Source: Mycobacterium sp. Z3061 (GTDB lineage: Bacteria; Actinomycetota; Actinomycetes; Mycobacteriales; Mycobacteriaceae). From it: a stretch of DNA of 64,000 bases. The notes beneath the pieces are model-generated. The model worked only from the letters and a program-made list of their open reading frames with translations. It did not search any database and was not told the origin of the DNA. The stretch lies in assembly GCF_031583025.1 (NCBI RefSeq), contig NZ_CP134062.1, positions 2,790,001 through 2,854,000 of the forward strand, given 5' to 3'. The position numbers and the translations under genes were made by a program. This document shows positions 24,063-32,794 of this stretch, one piece after another (position 1 is the stretch's first letter; each line of letters starts with the position of its first letter).

Positions 24063-24491
24063 TTAGATCGCGACGAGCAGCAGCAGTAACGGAAAGACGA
24101 ACACCAGAGCGAGCAGGACCACCATCAGCGCGACGGTGACGCCGACGCCGTTGTAGCTCTGCGGCGGCGCGCCCAGCGAACCGGCGCTGAAGCCCCAGAC
24201 CGGTGCCTTGTACTCGAGTTCCACCCAGTGCCCCGGGTAGACGTCGACCAGGGTGTCGGCCGGCCCGATTTGAGCCGGCAGCCAGTACGGCACGTGCACA
24301 TGGACCCGGTGCTGGCCGGGCCGCACAGGCACAACATTGCGGCCCCACGACAACGGCGGTCCCTCGTAGCCGTCGATCAACAGCTTGGGCTTGAACAGCG
24401 CCAACATGAACGACAGCGGCATGTAATGGGTGGTGATAGCGACGCCCTCAGCGGGCCACGAGGGCTGTCCCGGCTGGGCTGGCCAGCTCAT
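24063..24491 (-). CDS. Hypothetical protein with C-terminal membrane anchor
   Basis: A 142-residue protein with no recognised family. The first ~110 residues are soluble, with a beta-like central part (LLIDGYEGPPLSWGRNVVPVRPGQHRVHVHVPYW; DTLVDVYPGHWVELEYKAP). The last ~25 residues are one strong hydrophobic helix (VTVALMVVLLALVFVFPLLLLLVAI) ending at the stop, so it looks tail-anchored. It starts seven bases after the secG stop and is probably co-transcribed with it. A role near the Sec translocon is only suggested by location. Confidence 0.7.
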   Translation of the reverse strand: MSWPAQPGQPSWPAEGVAITTHYMPLSFMLALFKPKLLIDGYEGPPLSWGRNVVPVRPGQHRVHVHVPYWLPAQIGPADTLVDVYPGHWVELEYKAPVWGFSAGSLGAPPQSYNGVGVTVALMVVLLALVFVFPLLLLLVAI

Positions 24492-24498
24492 GACGCGT

Positions 24499-24732
24499 CT
24501 AGCGGTACTTGATCAACAGGGCCATGCCGACAATGGACACCAGCCAGATGCCGACGATGAACAGCGTCAACCGGTCCAGGTTCTTCTCCACGACCGTCGA
24601 CCCGGACAGGCTCGACTGCACACCGCCGCCGAACAGCGTCGACAGGCCGCCACCCTTGGCGCGGTGCAGCAGCACCAGCAACACCACCAGCAGGCTGGTG
24701 ACCACCAGGGTGATCTGTAGAGCCAATTCCAT
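24499..24732 (-). CDS. secG: Preprotein translocase subunit SecG
   Basis: Small accessory subunit of the SecYEG channel. The ATG of MELALQITLVVTSLL gives 77 residues, the usual length; the in-frame extension upstream would run into the ppc promoter. Two hydrophobic helices (about 3-22 and 53-73) flank the conserved loop RAKGGGLSTLFGGGVQSSLSGSTVVEKNL. It lies in reverse orientation between tpiA and ppc and is followed by the tail-anchored protein. The spacing to the divergent ppc start is about 107 bases, enough for two promoters. Confidence 0.95.
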   Translation of the reverse strand: MELALQITLVVTSLLVVLLVLLHRAKGGGLSTLFGGGVQSSLSGSTVVEKNLDRLTLFIVGIWLVSIVGMALLIKYR

Positions 24733-24826
24733 AACGGGCAGCCTACCGAACGCGGGCAAAACGCTCGCCACCGGCAAGCGACGGGCCGCGGATCGTGCCC
24801 AAATAGCCGACTCGACGGTCTGCACC

Positions 24827-24839
24827 GATACTTAGACCC
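24827..24839 (+). promoter_or_regulatory. Leaderless promoter -10 of ppc
   Basis: GATACT (24827-24832) is a good -10 hexamer and ends seven bases before the ppc ATG. No Shine-Dalgarno sequence lies between them. Transcription is therefore predicted to begin at the A of the start codon, giving a leaderless mRNA. Confidence 0.5.
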
Positions 24840-27647
24840 ATGGTTGACGTGACCGATACCGCCCTGGACCCGATCGGCGACGTCCATCGCACCAAATTGG
24901 GGCGCGAGGCGACCGAGCCCATGCGCGCCGACATCAGGATGCTGGGTGCCATCCTCGGTGACACCGTGCGGGAGCAGAACGGTGAAGAGGTGTTCGACCT
25001 AGTTGAACGCGCGCGGGTGGAATCGTTCCGGGTGCGGCGATCGGAGATCGACCGCAACGAGGTGTCGCGCATGTTCGACGGCATCGACATCCGGAAGGCC
25101 ATCCCGGTCATCCGGGCGTTCACGCAGTTCGCGTTGCTGGCCAACGTCGCCGAGGACATCCACCGCGAGCGCCGCCGCAGCATTCACGTCGCCGCCGGCG
25201 AGCCGCCCCAGGACAGCAGCCTGGCCGCCACCTACGCGAAACTCGATCGTGCCGAACTGGATTCGGCGACCGTGGCCGCAGCGCTCGAAGGTGCATTGGT
25301 GGCGCCGGTGATCACCGCCCACCCCACCGAGACCAGACGTCGCACCGTCTTCGTCACCCAGCACCGCATCACCGAGCTGATGCGTCTGCACGCGGAGGGG
25401 CACACCCAGACCGACAGCGGCCGCAGCATCGAAACCGAATTGCGCCGCCAGATCCTCACCCTGTGGCAGACCGCGATCATCCGGCTATCCCGCCTGCAGA
25501 TCAGCGACGAGATCGCGGCCGGACTGCGCTACTACCCGGCCTCGTTCTTCGAGGTGATGCCCAAGGTCAACGCCGAAGTCCGGGAGGCACTGCGGGCCCG
25601 CTGGCCCGACGCCGACCTGCTGTCCGGGCCGATGTTGCAGCCGGGTTCCTGGATCGGCGGCGATCGTGACGGGAATCCCAACGTCACCGCCGACGTGGTC
25701 CGGCTGGCCACCGGCAGCGCCGCCTATACCGCAATCTCTCACTACCTGTCCGAACTCGACCAGCTCGAGCAGGAGTTGTCGATGTCGTCACGGCTGCTCA
25801 CGGTCACCCCCGAGCTCGCCGAACTGGCTGAAGGGTGCCAGGACAAGGCGCGCGACGACGAGCCCTACCGCCGCGCGCTGCGAGTCATCCGGTCCCGGCT
25901 GAGCGCGACCGCCGGGGAGCTCCTCGATGAGCAACCGCAGCACCTGCTCGACCTCGGCCTGCCGGCCTACACCACGCCCGGTGAATTGCGCGCGGACCTG
26001 GACACCATCGACACCTCGCTGCGCACGCACGGCAGCGCCGTGCTGGCCGACGACCGGCTGGCCGTGTTGCGGGAAGGCGTACACGTCTTCGGTTTTCACC
26101 TGTCCGCGCTGGACCTCCGGCAGAACTCCGACGTGCACGAGGAAGTGGTCGCCGAACTGCTCGCCTGGTCCGGGGTGCACCCCGACTACGCCTCGTTGCC
26201 CGAAGACCAGCGAGTCGAGCTGCTGGTCAGCGAACTCGGCACCCGACGTCCGCTGGTGAGCCCGGGCGCGAAGCTGTCCGAACTGGCACGCAAAGAACTC
26301 GACATCATCGGCGCCGCCACCTACGCCGTCCAAACCTATGGCCCGGCAGCGGTTCCCAACTACGTCATCTCGATGTGCCGGTCGGTGTCGGACGTCCTGG
26401 AAGCCGCGATCCTGATGAAAGAGGCCGGGCTGCTGGACGCTTCAGGGGACGAACCCTATTGTCCGGTCGGGATCTCGCCGCTGTTCGAGACCATCGACGA
26501 CCTGCACAACGGGGCGTCGATCCTGCAGGCGATGCTGGATCTCCCGCTTTACCGCGCCATGGTGACGGCTCGCGGTGACATGCAGGAAGTGATGCTCGGT
26601 TACTCCGATTCGAACAAGGACGGCGGCTACCTGGCCGCCAACTGGGCGGTGTACCGGGCGGAGCTGGCCCTGGTCGAAGCGGCCCGCAAGGGCGGAATCC
26701 GATTGCGGCTGTTCCACGGCCGCGGTGGCACCGTGGGCCGCGGTGGCGGCCCGAGTTACCAGGCCATCCTGGCCCAGCCACCGGGGGCGGTGAACGGATC
26801 GCTTCGGCTCACCGAACAGGGCGAGGTGATCGCCGCGAAGTACGCCGAACCGCAGGCCGCCCGGCGCAACCTGGAAAGCCTGCTGGCCGCGACCCTGGAG
26901 TCGACGCTGCTCGACGTAGAGGGCCTCGGTGACGCAGCGGAGCCGGCCTACGCGGTGCTCGACGAGATCGCCACCCTGGCGCAGCGCGCCTACGCCGAAC
27001 TGGTGCACGACACACCCGGCTTCGTCGAGTACTTCAAGGCCTCCACGCCGGTCAGTGAAATCGGATCGCTCAACATCGGCAGTCGGCCGTCCTCCCGCAA
27101 ACCGACGGAATCGATCTCGGATCTGCGCGCCATCCCGTGGGTGCTGGCGTGGAGTCAGTCACGGGTGATGCTGCCGGGCTGGTACGGCACCGGTACGGCG
27201 TTCGAGCAGTGGATCGGCGAGGGACCGGACAGCGAGGAAGACCGCTTGGCGGTCCTGCATGAACTCTACGAGCGGTGGCCGTTCTTCCGCAGCGTGCTGT
27301 CCAACATGGCGCAGGTGCTCGCCAAGAGCGATCTCGGGCTGGCCGCCCGCTACGCCGAGCTGGTAGACGATGAATCGTTGCGCAGCAGGGTCTTTGACAA
27401 GATCGTCGACGAGCACCACCGGACCATTGCGATGTACAAGCGCATCACCGGTCAGGAAGACCTGCTGGCCGACAACCCGGCGCTGGCACGCTCGGTGTTC
27501 AACCGGTTCCCCTACCTGGAGCCGCTGAATCACCTGCAGGTGGAGTTGCTGCGCCGTTACCGATCGGGTGAGGACGACGAGTTGGTGCAACGCGGCATTC
27601 TGCTGACCATGAACGGACTTGCCAGCGCGTTACGTAACAGCGGATAA
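24840..27647 (+). CDS. ppc: Phosphoenolpyruvate carboxylase
   Basis: Anaplerotic enzyme that carboxylates PEP to oxaloacetate. The 935 residues are full length. The catalytic His motif is [14 protein letters not shown] (His at about 161), the PEP-binding [11 protein letters not shown] is near 278-288, and the glycine-rich [14 protein letters not shown] is at about 625-638. [17 protein letters not shown] follows. The C-terminus SALRNSG approximates the conserved end of the family. M. tuberculosis H37Rv is, to my memory, without this gene, whereas M. leprae and several other mycobacteria carry it beside tpi. Its place next to gap-pgk-tpi links glycolytic flux to the TCA cycle. Confidence 0.97.
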   Translation: MVDVTDTALDPIGDVHRTKLGREATEPMRADIRMLGAILGDTVREQNGEEVFDLVERARVESFRVRRSEIDRNEVSRMFDGIDIRKAIPVIRAFTQFALLANVAEDIHRERRRSIHVAAGEPPQDSSLAATYAKLDRAELDSATVAAALEGALVAPVITAHPTETRRRTVFVTQHRITELMRLHAEGHTQTDSGRSIETELRRQILTLWQTAIIRLSRLQISDEIAAGLRYYPASFFEVMPKVNAEVREALRARWPDADLLSGPMLQPGSWIGGDRDGNPNVTADVVRLATGSAAYTAISHYLSELDQLEQELSMSSRLLTVTPELAELAEGCQDKARDDEPYRRALRVIRSRLSATAGELLDEQPQHLLDLGLPAYTTPGELRADLDTIDTSLRTHGSAVLADDRLAVLREGVHVFGFHLSALDLRQNSDVHEEVVAELLAWSGVHPDYASLPEDQRVELLVSELGTRRPLVSPGAKLSELARKELDIIGAATYAVQTYGPAAVPNYVISMCRSVSDVLEAAILMKEAGLLDASGDEPYCPVGISPLFETIDDLHNGASILQAMLDLPLYRAMVTARGDMQEVMLGYSDSNKDGGYLAANWAVYRAELALVEAARKGGIRLRLFHGRGGTVGRGGGPSYQAILAQPPGAVNGSLRLTEQGEVIAAKYAEPQAARRNLESLLAATLESTLLDVEGLGDAAEPAYAVLDEIATLAQRAYAELVHDTPGFVEYFKASTPVSEIGSLNIGSRPSSRKPTESISDLRAIPWVLAWSQSRVMLPGWYGTGTAFEQWIGEGPDSEEDRLAVLHELYERWPFFRSVLSNMAQVLAKSDLGLAARYAELVDDESLRSRVFDKIVDEHHRTIAMYKRITGQEDLLADNPALARSVFNRFPYLEPLNHLQVELLRRYRSGEDDELVQRGILLTMNGLASALRNSG

Positions 27648-27655
27648 CGGGCAAT

Positions 27656-27671
27656 CCCTTCAGGCGAAGGG
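27656..27671 (+). promoter_or_regulatory. Hairpin covering the ribosome site of the DUF1206 gene
   Basis: CCCTTC-AGGC-GAAGGG is a perfect six-base-pair hairpin with a four-base loop. Its right arm is the start of the AAGGGGG ribosome binding site of the following ATG. Folding would hide the site. It could act as a translational switch, or as a weak terminator of ppc; no T-run follows. Confidence 0.4.
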
Positions 27672-27677
27672 GGTCCC

Positions 27678-28499
27678 ATGTCTGACCTGAAGAACGGCCG
27701 AGCGCCGGCAGTCTCGGCGGCACAGGTAGCCCAGAACGGCGTCTTCGAGAAATTCGCCCGTGCCGGGTTCGTGGTGAGCGGAATACTGCACCTGATCATC
27801 GGCTACCTCGCCATCCGTGTCGCGCTCGGCGACGGCGGCACCGCCGACCAGTCCGGGGCCCTGGCGACGATGGCGGCCCGCCCCGGTGGCCCGTTCGCGC
27901 TGTGGATCGCCGCGGTCGCCCTGCTGACGCTCGGGTTGTGGCGCCTGATCGAGACGGTTCTGGGACGTGCGGCCGACCGCGACTCGCCGGACTCACCGGG
28001 CGGTATGCAGCGGGTCAAGACCTTCGGGGTCGCCGTTGTCTACCTCGGATTCGCCTACTCAGCCTTCGGATTCGCGCACGGAGCCGGGAAGTCCTCTGGT
28101 GAGCAGAGCTCCACCGCGAGCGCCCGGCTGATGCAGAGCACGGCCGGCACCATCGCATTGATCGCGTGCGGCGTCGGCGTCATCGCGGTGGGCGGCTACC
28201 ACGTCTACAAAGGAGCCGGGCGCAAATTCGTCGACGACCTCAACGGCCGGTCCGGCAAGCTGGTGCGCCGACTCGGCGTGGCCGGCTACGTCGGCAAAGG
28301 GGTGGTCATCGCCACCGCCGGTGTGCTGGTGGTCGTCGCCGCGTCCCGCTCCGAGCCGAACAAGGCCACCGGACTCGACGGGGCCCTCAAGACCCTAGGC
28401 GCTCAACCCTTCGGAGTGGTGCTGCTGATCGCCGCCGGTGCCGGGATCATCACGTACGGCTTATACAGCTTTGTGCTGGCCCGCTCAACCAAGATGTGA
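27678..28499 (+). CDS. DUF1206 membrane protein
   Basis: A 273-residue membrane protein with three repeats of a two-helix unit, as in DUF1206: FARAGFVVSGILHLIIGYLAIRVAL (about 17-43), VKTFGVAVVYLGFAYSAFGFAHG, and LGVAGYVGKGVVIATAGVLVVVAA. Each is followed by a second hydrophobic helix, six in all. Conserved G-Y/H patterns recur at the start of each unit. The function is unknown. It follows ppc by 30 bases in the same direction and its ribosome site is inside a small hairpin. Confidence 0.85.
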   Translation: MSDLKNGRAPAVSAAQVAQNGVFEKFARAGFVVSGILHLIIGYLAIRVALGDGGTADQSGALATMAARPGGPFALWIAAVALLTLGLWRLIETVLGRAADRDSPDSPGGMQRVKTFGVAVVYLGFAYSAFGFAHGAGKSSGEQSSTASARLMQSTAGTIALIACGVGVIAVGGYHVYKGAGRKFVDDLNGRSGKLVRRLGVAGYVGKGVVIATAGVLVVVAASRSEPNKATGLDGALKTLGAQPFGVVLLIAAGAGIITYGLYSFVLARSTKM

Positions 28500-28506
28500 G
28501 GTGCGC

Positions 28507-29289
28507 TCAGCCCGCGTCATCAAAAATGCTGTCTCGCAGCCTTCCTGGCGCCGCTGTGGGATCGACGAACCATTCGTGCCGGAAAATTACGGCCAACACC
28601 TGCGGTGGCAGCCGTAGCAATACCTGGTAGACCCGCGCACCCACACCGGCGCCCAACTGGGAGCGATGAGCGGCCACCGCATCCCGCTTCTGCCGGGCCA
28701 CCGCGCGCACGTCGACCCGGTGCGTGATGCTGGCACTCGGCGCATAGGCGTCGGCCAGCACGTCCCGGTCGTAAGGCGGCGGAAGACGCAGCACACCGCA
28801 GACATCGCTGACCCGGCGCAGCAGTTCGCGCGGCATGGTCGCCTCGAGAACCCTTGGTGTGCGCGCCAGTTCGGCGGCCCGTTTGCCGACACGGTGCACC
28901 TGCACATGATCGCGGTGGCCGTACCCGCCGTTGGCCTGGTAGCTGAGTAGCAGCTGCGCGTCCTCAGCGCGAAGGATCGCGGCCAGGCGCTGCGCGGCCT
29001 CCTCGACGTCGGCTCTACCGAAACGCACCCGACCCGGCGGGTCGGGGTAGAAATCCGGGCCGTAGCCGCTGTCGGCGTAGCCCAGGCACTCCGTTCGGTG
29101 CGCGCCGAGAATGCCGGTGCTCGAATGCAATTCGTCCAAGCGGGTGCGGTCGTCCTCGTCACCCATCCGTCCGTCGGTGGCCGTGACGACGACCACCCGA
29201 TGACCGGCGGCGGCCGCTTTGGCCAGCGTGCCGCCGGTCAGGATCACCTCATCGTCCGGGTGGGCGTGGAAGGCGACGACGGTGGACAT
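28507..29289 (-). CDS. PIG-L / LmbE-family deacetylase
   Basis: A 260-residue zinc-dependent N-acetylglucosaminyl deacetylase-like protein (the family that includes MshB and Mca). The zinc motif AHPDDE is at about 9-14 (FHAHPDDEVILTGG). A second conserved block, GYGHRDHVQVHRVG, supplies the third metal His near 120. The length is somewhat short for MshB (about 300), and MshB/Mca are expected elsewhere in the genome, so I call only the family. The substrate is unknown. It starts 33 bases after the P450 stop and is probably co-transcribed with it. Confidence 0.85.
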   Translation of the reverse strand: MSTVVAFHAHPDDEVILTGGTLAKAAAAGHRVVVVTATDGRMGDEDDRTRLDELHSSTGILGAHRTECLGYADSGYGPDFYPDPPGRVRFGRADVEEAAQRLAAILRAEDAQLLLSYQANGGYGHRDHVQVHRVGKRAAELARTPRVLEATMPRELLRRVSDVCGVLRLPPPYDRDVLADAYAPSASITHRVDVRAVARQKRDAVAAHRSQLGAGVGARVYQVLLRLPPQVLAVIFRHEWFVDPTAAPGRLRDSIFDDAG

Positions 29290-29322
29290 GACGCGATCGT
29301 ATCGGTGTTTCGCGGGCCCGAA

Positions 29323-30600
29323 TCAGTGAACGGCCGCGTAGGTGACCGGGCAGGGCCCCTGCGCCCGCGCCACCCCGCCGATCTGCGCCGGGACCGGACG
29401 CGGATGCGCGCTCCAGCCTGCGGTCAGTTCGTACTCACCGAGCAAGCGTGTCAGCGCCGCCGTCATCGCCGCCAGTGCGAAAGGCTGCGCCGGGCAGGAA
29501 TGCCGCCCGTGGCCGAACGCCGTCACCAGCATCGGTGACGGCAGGTCAGGGGGGTCGGTGAGCCGGTGGCGGGTCCATCGTTCCGGATCCCACGTGTCCA
29601 GCCCGGGTGCCGCAGAGCTGTTCAACAACGGCAACAGGGTGGCGATGGTCCAGCCGGGCGGCACTTGGTAGGTGATCTCGCCGGTGTTCAGCTCGACCGG
29701 CGCCAGGACCGTGCGGCTCATGATCGAGCGCTGCGCCAGACGCGTGGACTCGAGTGCGCAGCGGTGGGCGAAGTCCTTGTCGCCGTTACGGATTGGTAGC
29801 TGATGTTGCGGATGTTCGACCAGGTCGACCAGGGCCCAGCCGAGCGCGGCGGCCAGGTTCGACATCGACGCGATGTGGATCAGGGCGACGTCGTGGGCGA
29901 TGCCGCGCACGCGGACCTGGTCGGGCTCGGAGTCCCATGCGGCGACAATCCTGCCGAATAGGCTTCCGTCATCGCGGTAGTGCCCCACCGCGGCCGCCAC
30001 CGTGTCGGTGACGTCGTCCAGGGCAGCACGCTCGGCGCGTTTGTCCGAGGCGGTCACTGCAGCCATCCGGTCGGGGTGGACGAACGCCTCGGAGCCGTCC
30101 AGGGTGTCGAACGCGTGCACCAGACGCTCGAAAGCCGCACCCTCGGAGCATCCGGGCCCGGCCCACGATGCGAGGCCCATCCGGTGCCCCAGCCGGCGGG
30201 TGAGGTCGAAGACGTCTACCGAACCGGCCGAACCCAGTTCGGCGGTCGTATCCCGCAGCGCGCCGTCCAGGTTCGCAAGATAGACGGCGACATCGTCACG
30301 GCGAAAAAGGTTGGTGGGCAGGATACGACGGCCGGCGAAGATCTCGTCGGGCAGCTTGCGGCGCAGCATCAAAAAGTCGGCGACGCCCTTGCTGGCTTTG
30401 TCCTCCGGCAGGGCGTAGAACGACTCGACGCCCGCGGGGGAGAAGGTGAACAGGTAACGGTCGGCGCCGCTTTCCACCACAAACGTGTCGCCGCACCGAT
30501 CGCGGGCGGCGGCGATGGTGGCGACCGCATCTGCAACGGCGACATCCCACGGCAGGCCGGTACCGTCCGCGAGTGGTGGGGCGGGAACCGGATGAGTCAC
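29323..30600 (-). CDS. Cytochrome P450, atypical
   Basis: A 425-residue P450. The heme-binding loop is AFGHGRHSCPAQPFAL with the axial Cys at about 369; Pro-Ala follows the Cys where most bacterial P450s have x-Gly. The ExxR of the K helix is ESTR near 285. The I-helix region (IHIASMSNLAAALGWALVDL) has no acid-alcohol pair (A/G-G-x-D/E-T), so proton delivery must differ or the enzyme may use peroxide. No ferredoxin gene is adjacent. The substrate is unknown. It ends 33 bases before the PIG-L gene and starts four bases after the small coiled-coil gene, so the three may form one unit. Confidence 0.86.
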   Translation of the reverse strand: MTHPVPAPPLADGTGLPWDVAVADAVATIAAARDRCGDTFVVESGADRYLFTFSPAGVESFYALPEDKASKGVADFLMLRRKLPDEIFAGRRILPTNLFRRDDVAVYLANLDGALRDTTAELGSAGSVDVFDLTRRLGHRMGLASWAGPGCSEGAAFERLVHAFDTLDGSEAFVHPDRMAAVTASDKRAERAALDDVTDTVAAAVGHYRDDGSLFGRIVAAWDSEPDQVRVRGIAHDVALIHIASMSNLAAALGWALVDLVEHPQHQLPIRNGDKDFAHRCALESTRLAQRSIMSRTVLAPVELNTGEITYQVPPGWTIATLLPLLNSSAAPGLDTWDPERWTRHRLTDPPDLPSPMLVTAFGHGRHSCPAQPFALAAMTAALTRLLGEYELTAGWSAHPRPVPAQIGGVARAQGPCPVTYAAVH

Positions 30601-30604
30601 GGAG

Positions 30605-31006
30605 TCAGCGCACGCCCCGATTGCGGAGCCGGTCCATCACCCCGCGCATGACGTGCTCCGTCGCGTTGAGTGGCAGCATCATCGTCTCGCCCCAGCTCAC
30701 GATGTTGTCCATGCGCTCGAGAATGGCCTCCACCGGTTGGAGCACCGCGAGCAGGCGCTTGGCGAGATCATCGAGGCTGGACAGGGTCCCGTCCAGGTGG
30801 TCCAGCCCGGTCTCCAGCCGCGAGACGGTGCTGTTGAGCGCCGACAACGACTTGTTCAGTTCCACCAGGGACGTGCCGAGTCCGTCCAGGACGTCCTCGA
30901 CCTGCTCCACCGTCTTGTCGGCATTCAATGCCGCCTGGGTGAGCGTCTTCATTCTTTGCCGGGCTGGGGTGGGGCGGCCGCCGCTTCTGTCTGCCATGAC
31001 GGTCAT
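30605..31006 (-). CDS. Small coiled-coil protein (Rv1444c-like)
   Basis: A 133-residue protein dominated by heptad-like Leu/Val spacing (VEQVEDVLDGLGTSLVELNKSLSALNSTVSRLETGLDHLDGTL in pieces of typical coiled coil). It has an amphipathic C-terminal stretch (LLAVLQPVEAILERMDNIV). An internal ATG three codons later (MADRSGG) is a possible alternative start. There is no signal peptide. Position just upstream of pgl and length match Rv1444c, of unknown function. The P450 begins four bases after its stop. Confidence 0.75.
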   Translation of the reverse strand: MTVMADRSGGRPTPARQRMKTLTQAALNADKTVEQVEDVLDGLGTSLVELNKSLSALNSTVSRLETGLDHLDGTLSSLDDLAKRLLAVLQPVEAILERMDNIVSWGETMMLPLNATEHVMRGVMDRLRNRGVR

Positions 31007-31057
31007 TATTACCAGCTTGACACCGGGGGATACAGCCCCGTGAGAAGCCGGGCCGTG

Positions 31058-31795
31058 TCAACGGGGAAGTTTGCCCGCTGCGCCTTCGTCGAGCAGCCAC
31101 CGGGTGATCTCGCGACCGATGGCCCCGGCGGCCGGTAGCGAGACGGGATCGGCGCCGCCGATGGCAGCGGCCACCGCGTCGGCCTTGCCCTCGCCCGCCA
31201 CCAGCAGCCACACCTCGCGGGACCGCTGAATCGCGGGCAGGGTCAACGTGATTCGTTGCGGCGGCGGCTTGGGGGAGTCATCCACGGCGACCACCATCCG
31301 GCTGGTCTCACGCACCGCGGCAGTGTCCGGGAACAGGGAGTTGACGTGTCCTTCGGGTCCCATCCCCAGCAGATGCACGTCGAAACTGGGCGCCTGCTCA
31401 CCAGGCTCGGCATTGGCCGCCAGAATCTGCTCGTACGCCAGGGCCGCAGCCTCAAGGTCGGAGCCGAACTCGCCGTCGCTGGCAGCCATGGGGTGCACCT
31501 GGCTGGCGGGAATGTCGATGTGGTCGAGCAGGGCCTCGCGCGTTTGCTTCTCGTTGCGCTCGTCGTCGTCTTCGGGGACATATCGTTCGTCACCCCAGAA
31601 CAGGTGCACCGTGGACCAGTCGACCGGCCGCGACGCGAGTTCACGCAGCAGTGCGACACCGTTGCCGCCACCGGTCAGCGCGATCAGTGCTCGTCCCCGC
31701 GCCGCTGACGCCGCGTTGATGGTGTCGACCAGTCGCTGTGCCGCGGCCTGCGCCAAACGTTCGCTGTCGGCAAATACCTCGATATCGAAGCTCAT
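31058..31795 (-). CDS. pgl: 6-phosphogluconolactonase
   Basis: Second enzyme of the oxidative pentose phosphate pathway, hydrolysing 6-phosphogluconolactone. The ATG of [16 protein letters not shown] gives 245 residues and overlaps the opcA stop (ATGA), which fixes the start; upstream in-frame codons are inside opcA. Typical blocks of the SOL/DevB family are [15 protein letters not shown] near 45, [15 protein letters not shown] near 68-82, [16 protein letters not shown] near 146-160 and the basic/acidic stretch near 180. It is the last gene of the tkt-tal-zwf-opcA-pgl operon. Equivalent to Rv1445c (devB). Confidence 0.95.
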   Translation of the reverse strand: MSFDIEVFADSERLAQAAAQRLVDTINAASAARGRALIALTGGGNGVALLRELASRPVDWSTVHLFWGDERYVPEDDDERNEKQTREALLDHIDIPASQVHPMAASDGEFGSDLEAAALAYEQILAANAEPGEQAPSFDVHLLGMGPEGHVNSLFPDTAAVRETSRMVVAVDDSPKPPPQRITLTLPAIQRSREVWLLVAGEGKADAVAAAIGGADPVSLPAAGAIGREITRWLLDEGAAGKLPR

Positions 31796-32703
31796 TGATA
31801 TTGCACCTTCTTGATGCCCTCCAGGGCCGCGTGGTAGATCTCGTCGGCGTCCAGCCGGCGCAGGTCTTCGGCCAGGCATTCACCGGTTACCCTGCGCGCC
31901 AACGGAACCAACGCTTCGGGCTTGGCCGTGCGGCTCAGCGTGGCCGTGGTTCCATCCTGCGGCCGGCTCAGCACGATGGTCTCGCTCTTGCGCACCAGTT
32001 CCACGGTGAGCTCGCCGACCTCCCGGCGGACCGGGCCGTCGATCCGGCTGGCCAGCCAGCCCGCCAGCACGTCCAGTGCGGGTTCGGTTTCCAGGCCGCT
32101 GATGCGAGCCGACTCGATCGGCTCGTGCGGTGGCAGGTCGATGGCAGAGGTCAGCAGCGCACGCCAGTACGTGATGCGACTCCAGGCGAGGTCGGTGTCG
32201 CCGGCGGTGTAGCCGGGCAACCGGCTTTTGATCGCCGCCAACGGGTCGACGGCGTTGGTGGCGTCGGTGATACGGCGAATTGCCAACTTGCCCAACGGAT
32301 CCTGGGCGGGCACCGCCGGAGCGTTGTCGGGCCACCAAGCGACGACCGGGATGTCGGGCAGCAGGAAGGGGATGACCACGCTGGCGGCGTGCCCGGACAA
32401 CGGCCCGGAAAGTGCCAGCACCACCACCTCACCGGCGCCCGCGTCGCCCCCCACTCGGATCTGCGCGTCCAGACGCGGTTCGTCGGCGTACGCGTTGCCC
32501 CGCATCGTCACGATGATGCGGCTCGGATGTTCGTGGCTGGCGTCGTTGGCCGCCTGGATGGAATCCTCGACGACGGCGTCGCTGTCCGGCGCGATGATCA
32601 GCGTGAGTACCCGGCCCATCGTGACCACGCCGGCCATCTCGCGCATCTCGTCGAGCTTCTTGTTGATCGCCGTGGTGGTGGTGTCAGGCAGTTCGACAAT
32701 CAT
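31792..32703 (-). CDS. opcA: Glucose-6-phosphate dehydrogenase assembly protein OpcA
   Basis: A 303-residue OpcA, which in cyanobacteria activates and oligomerises glucose-6-phosphate dehydrogenase and in actinobacteria is always linked to zwf. The N-terminus [22 protein letters not shown] and the blocks [11 protein letters not shown] and [24 protein letters not shown] are characteristic. The ATG overlaps the stop of the second micro-ORF in the repeat between zwf and opcA, so translation reaches opcA through the repeat. The end overlaps pgl. Equivalent to Rv1446c. Confidence 0.95.
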   Translation of the reverse strand: MIVELPDTTTTAINKKLDEMREMAGVVTMGRVLTLIIAPDSDAVVEDSIQAANDASHEHPSRIIVTMRGNAYADEPRLDAQIRVGGDAGAGEVVVLALSGPLSGHAASVVIPFLLPDIPVVAWWPDNAPAVPAQDPLGKLAIRRITDATNAVDPLAAIKSRLPGYTAGDTDLAWSRITYWRALLTSAIDLPPHEPIESARISGLETEPALDVLAGWLASRIDGPVRREVGELTVELVRKSETIVLSRPQDGTTATLSRTAKPEALVPLARRVTGECLAEDLRRLDADEIYHAALEGIKKVQYQ

Positions 32704-32756
32704 CTGCGCCGCTCCTCCTCATCGCTGCGCTCTGCATCGTCGCCGTCGCGAATCAT
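32700..32756 (-). CDS. MIRU micro-ORF 2, 18 residues
   Basis: Reads [18 protein letters not shown] and stops in an ATGA with opcA. The strongly charged peptide probably matters less than ribosome passage: GAGGAG before its end also serves as ribosome site for opcA. Existence of the peptide is inferred. Confidence 0.4.
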   Translation of the reverse strand: MIRDGDDAERSDEEERRR

Positions 32757-32794
32757 TTGCGCCGCTCCTCTGTGTCGTCGCCGGCGCGGATCAT
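32753..32794 (-). CDS. MIRU micro-ORF 1, 13 residues
   Basis: Reads [13 protein letters not shown], starts in an ATGA with the zwf stop and ends in an ATGA with the next micro-ORF. It is a shortened version of the same peptide, lacking the middle acidic-serine part. Confidence 0.4.
   Translation of the reverse strand: MIRAGDDTEERRK

Larger units (their letters stand above)
32700..32794 (-). repeat. MIRU-type repeat between zwf and opcA, one full 53-bp and one shortened 38-bp unit
   Basis: Two related units fill the whole gap between zwf and opcA. Each begins with ATGAT(C/T)CGCG and ends in GAGGAGCGGCGC just before the next ATGA. The zwf-distal unit is 53 bases from ATG to ATG (32756 to 32703), the length known for the third type of mycobacterial interspersed repetitive unit. 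The other is 38 bases, as if 15 bases were lost. Start and stop codons overlap at every junction: zwf TGA, two micro-ORFs, opcA ATG. This is the MIRU design described for M. tuberculosis, where such units sit between operon genes. Confidence 0.82.
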
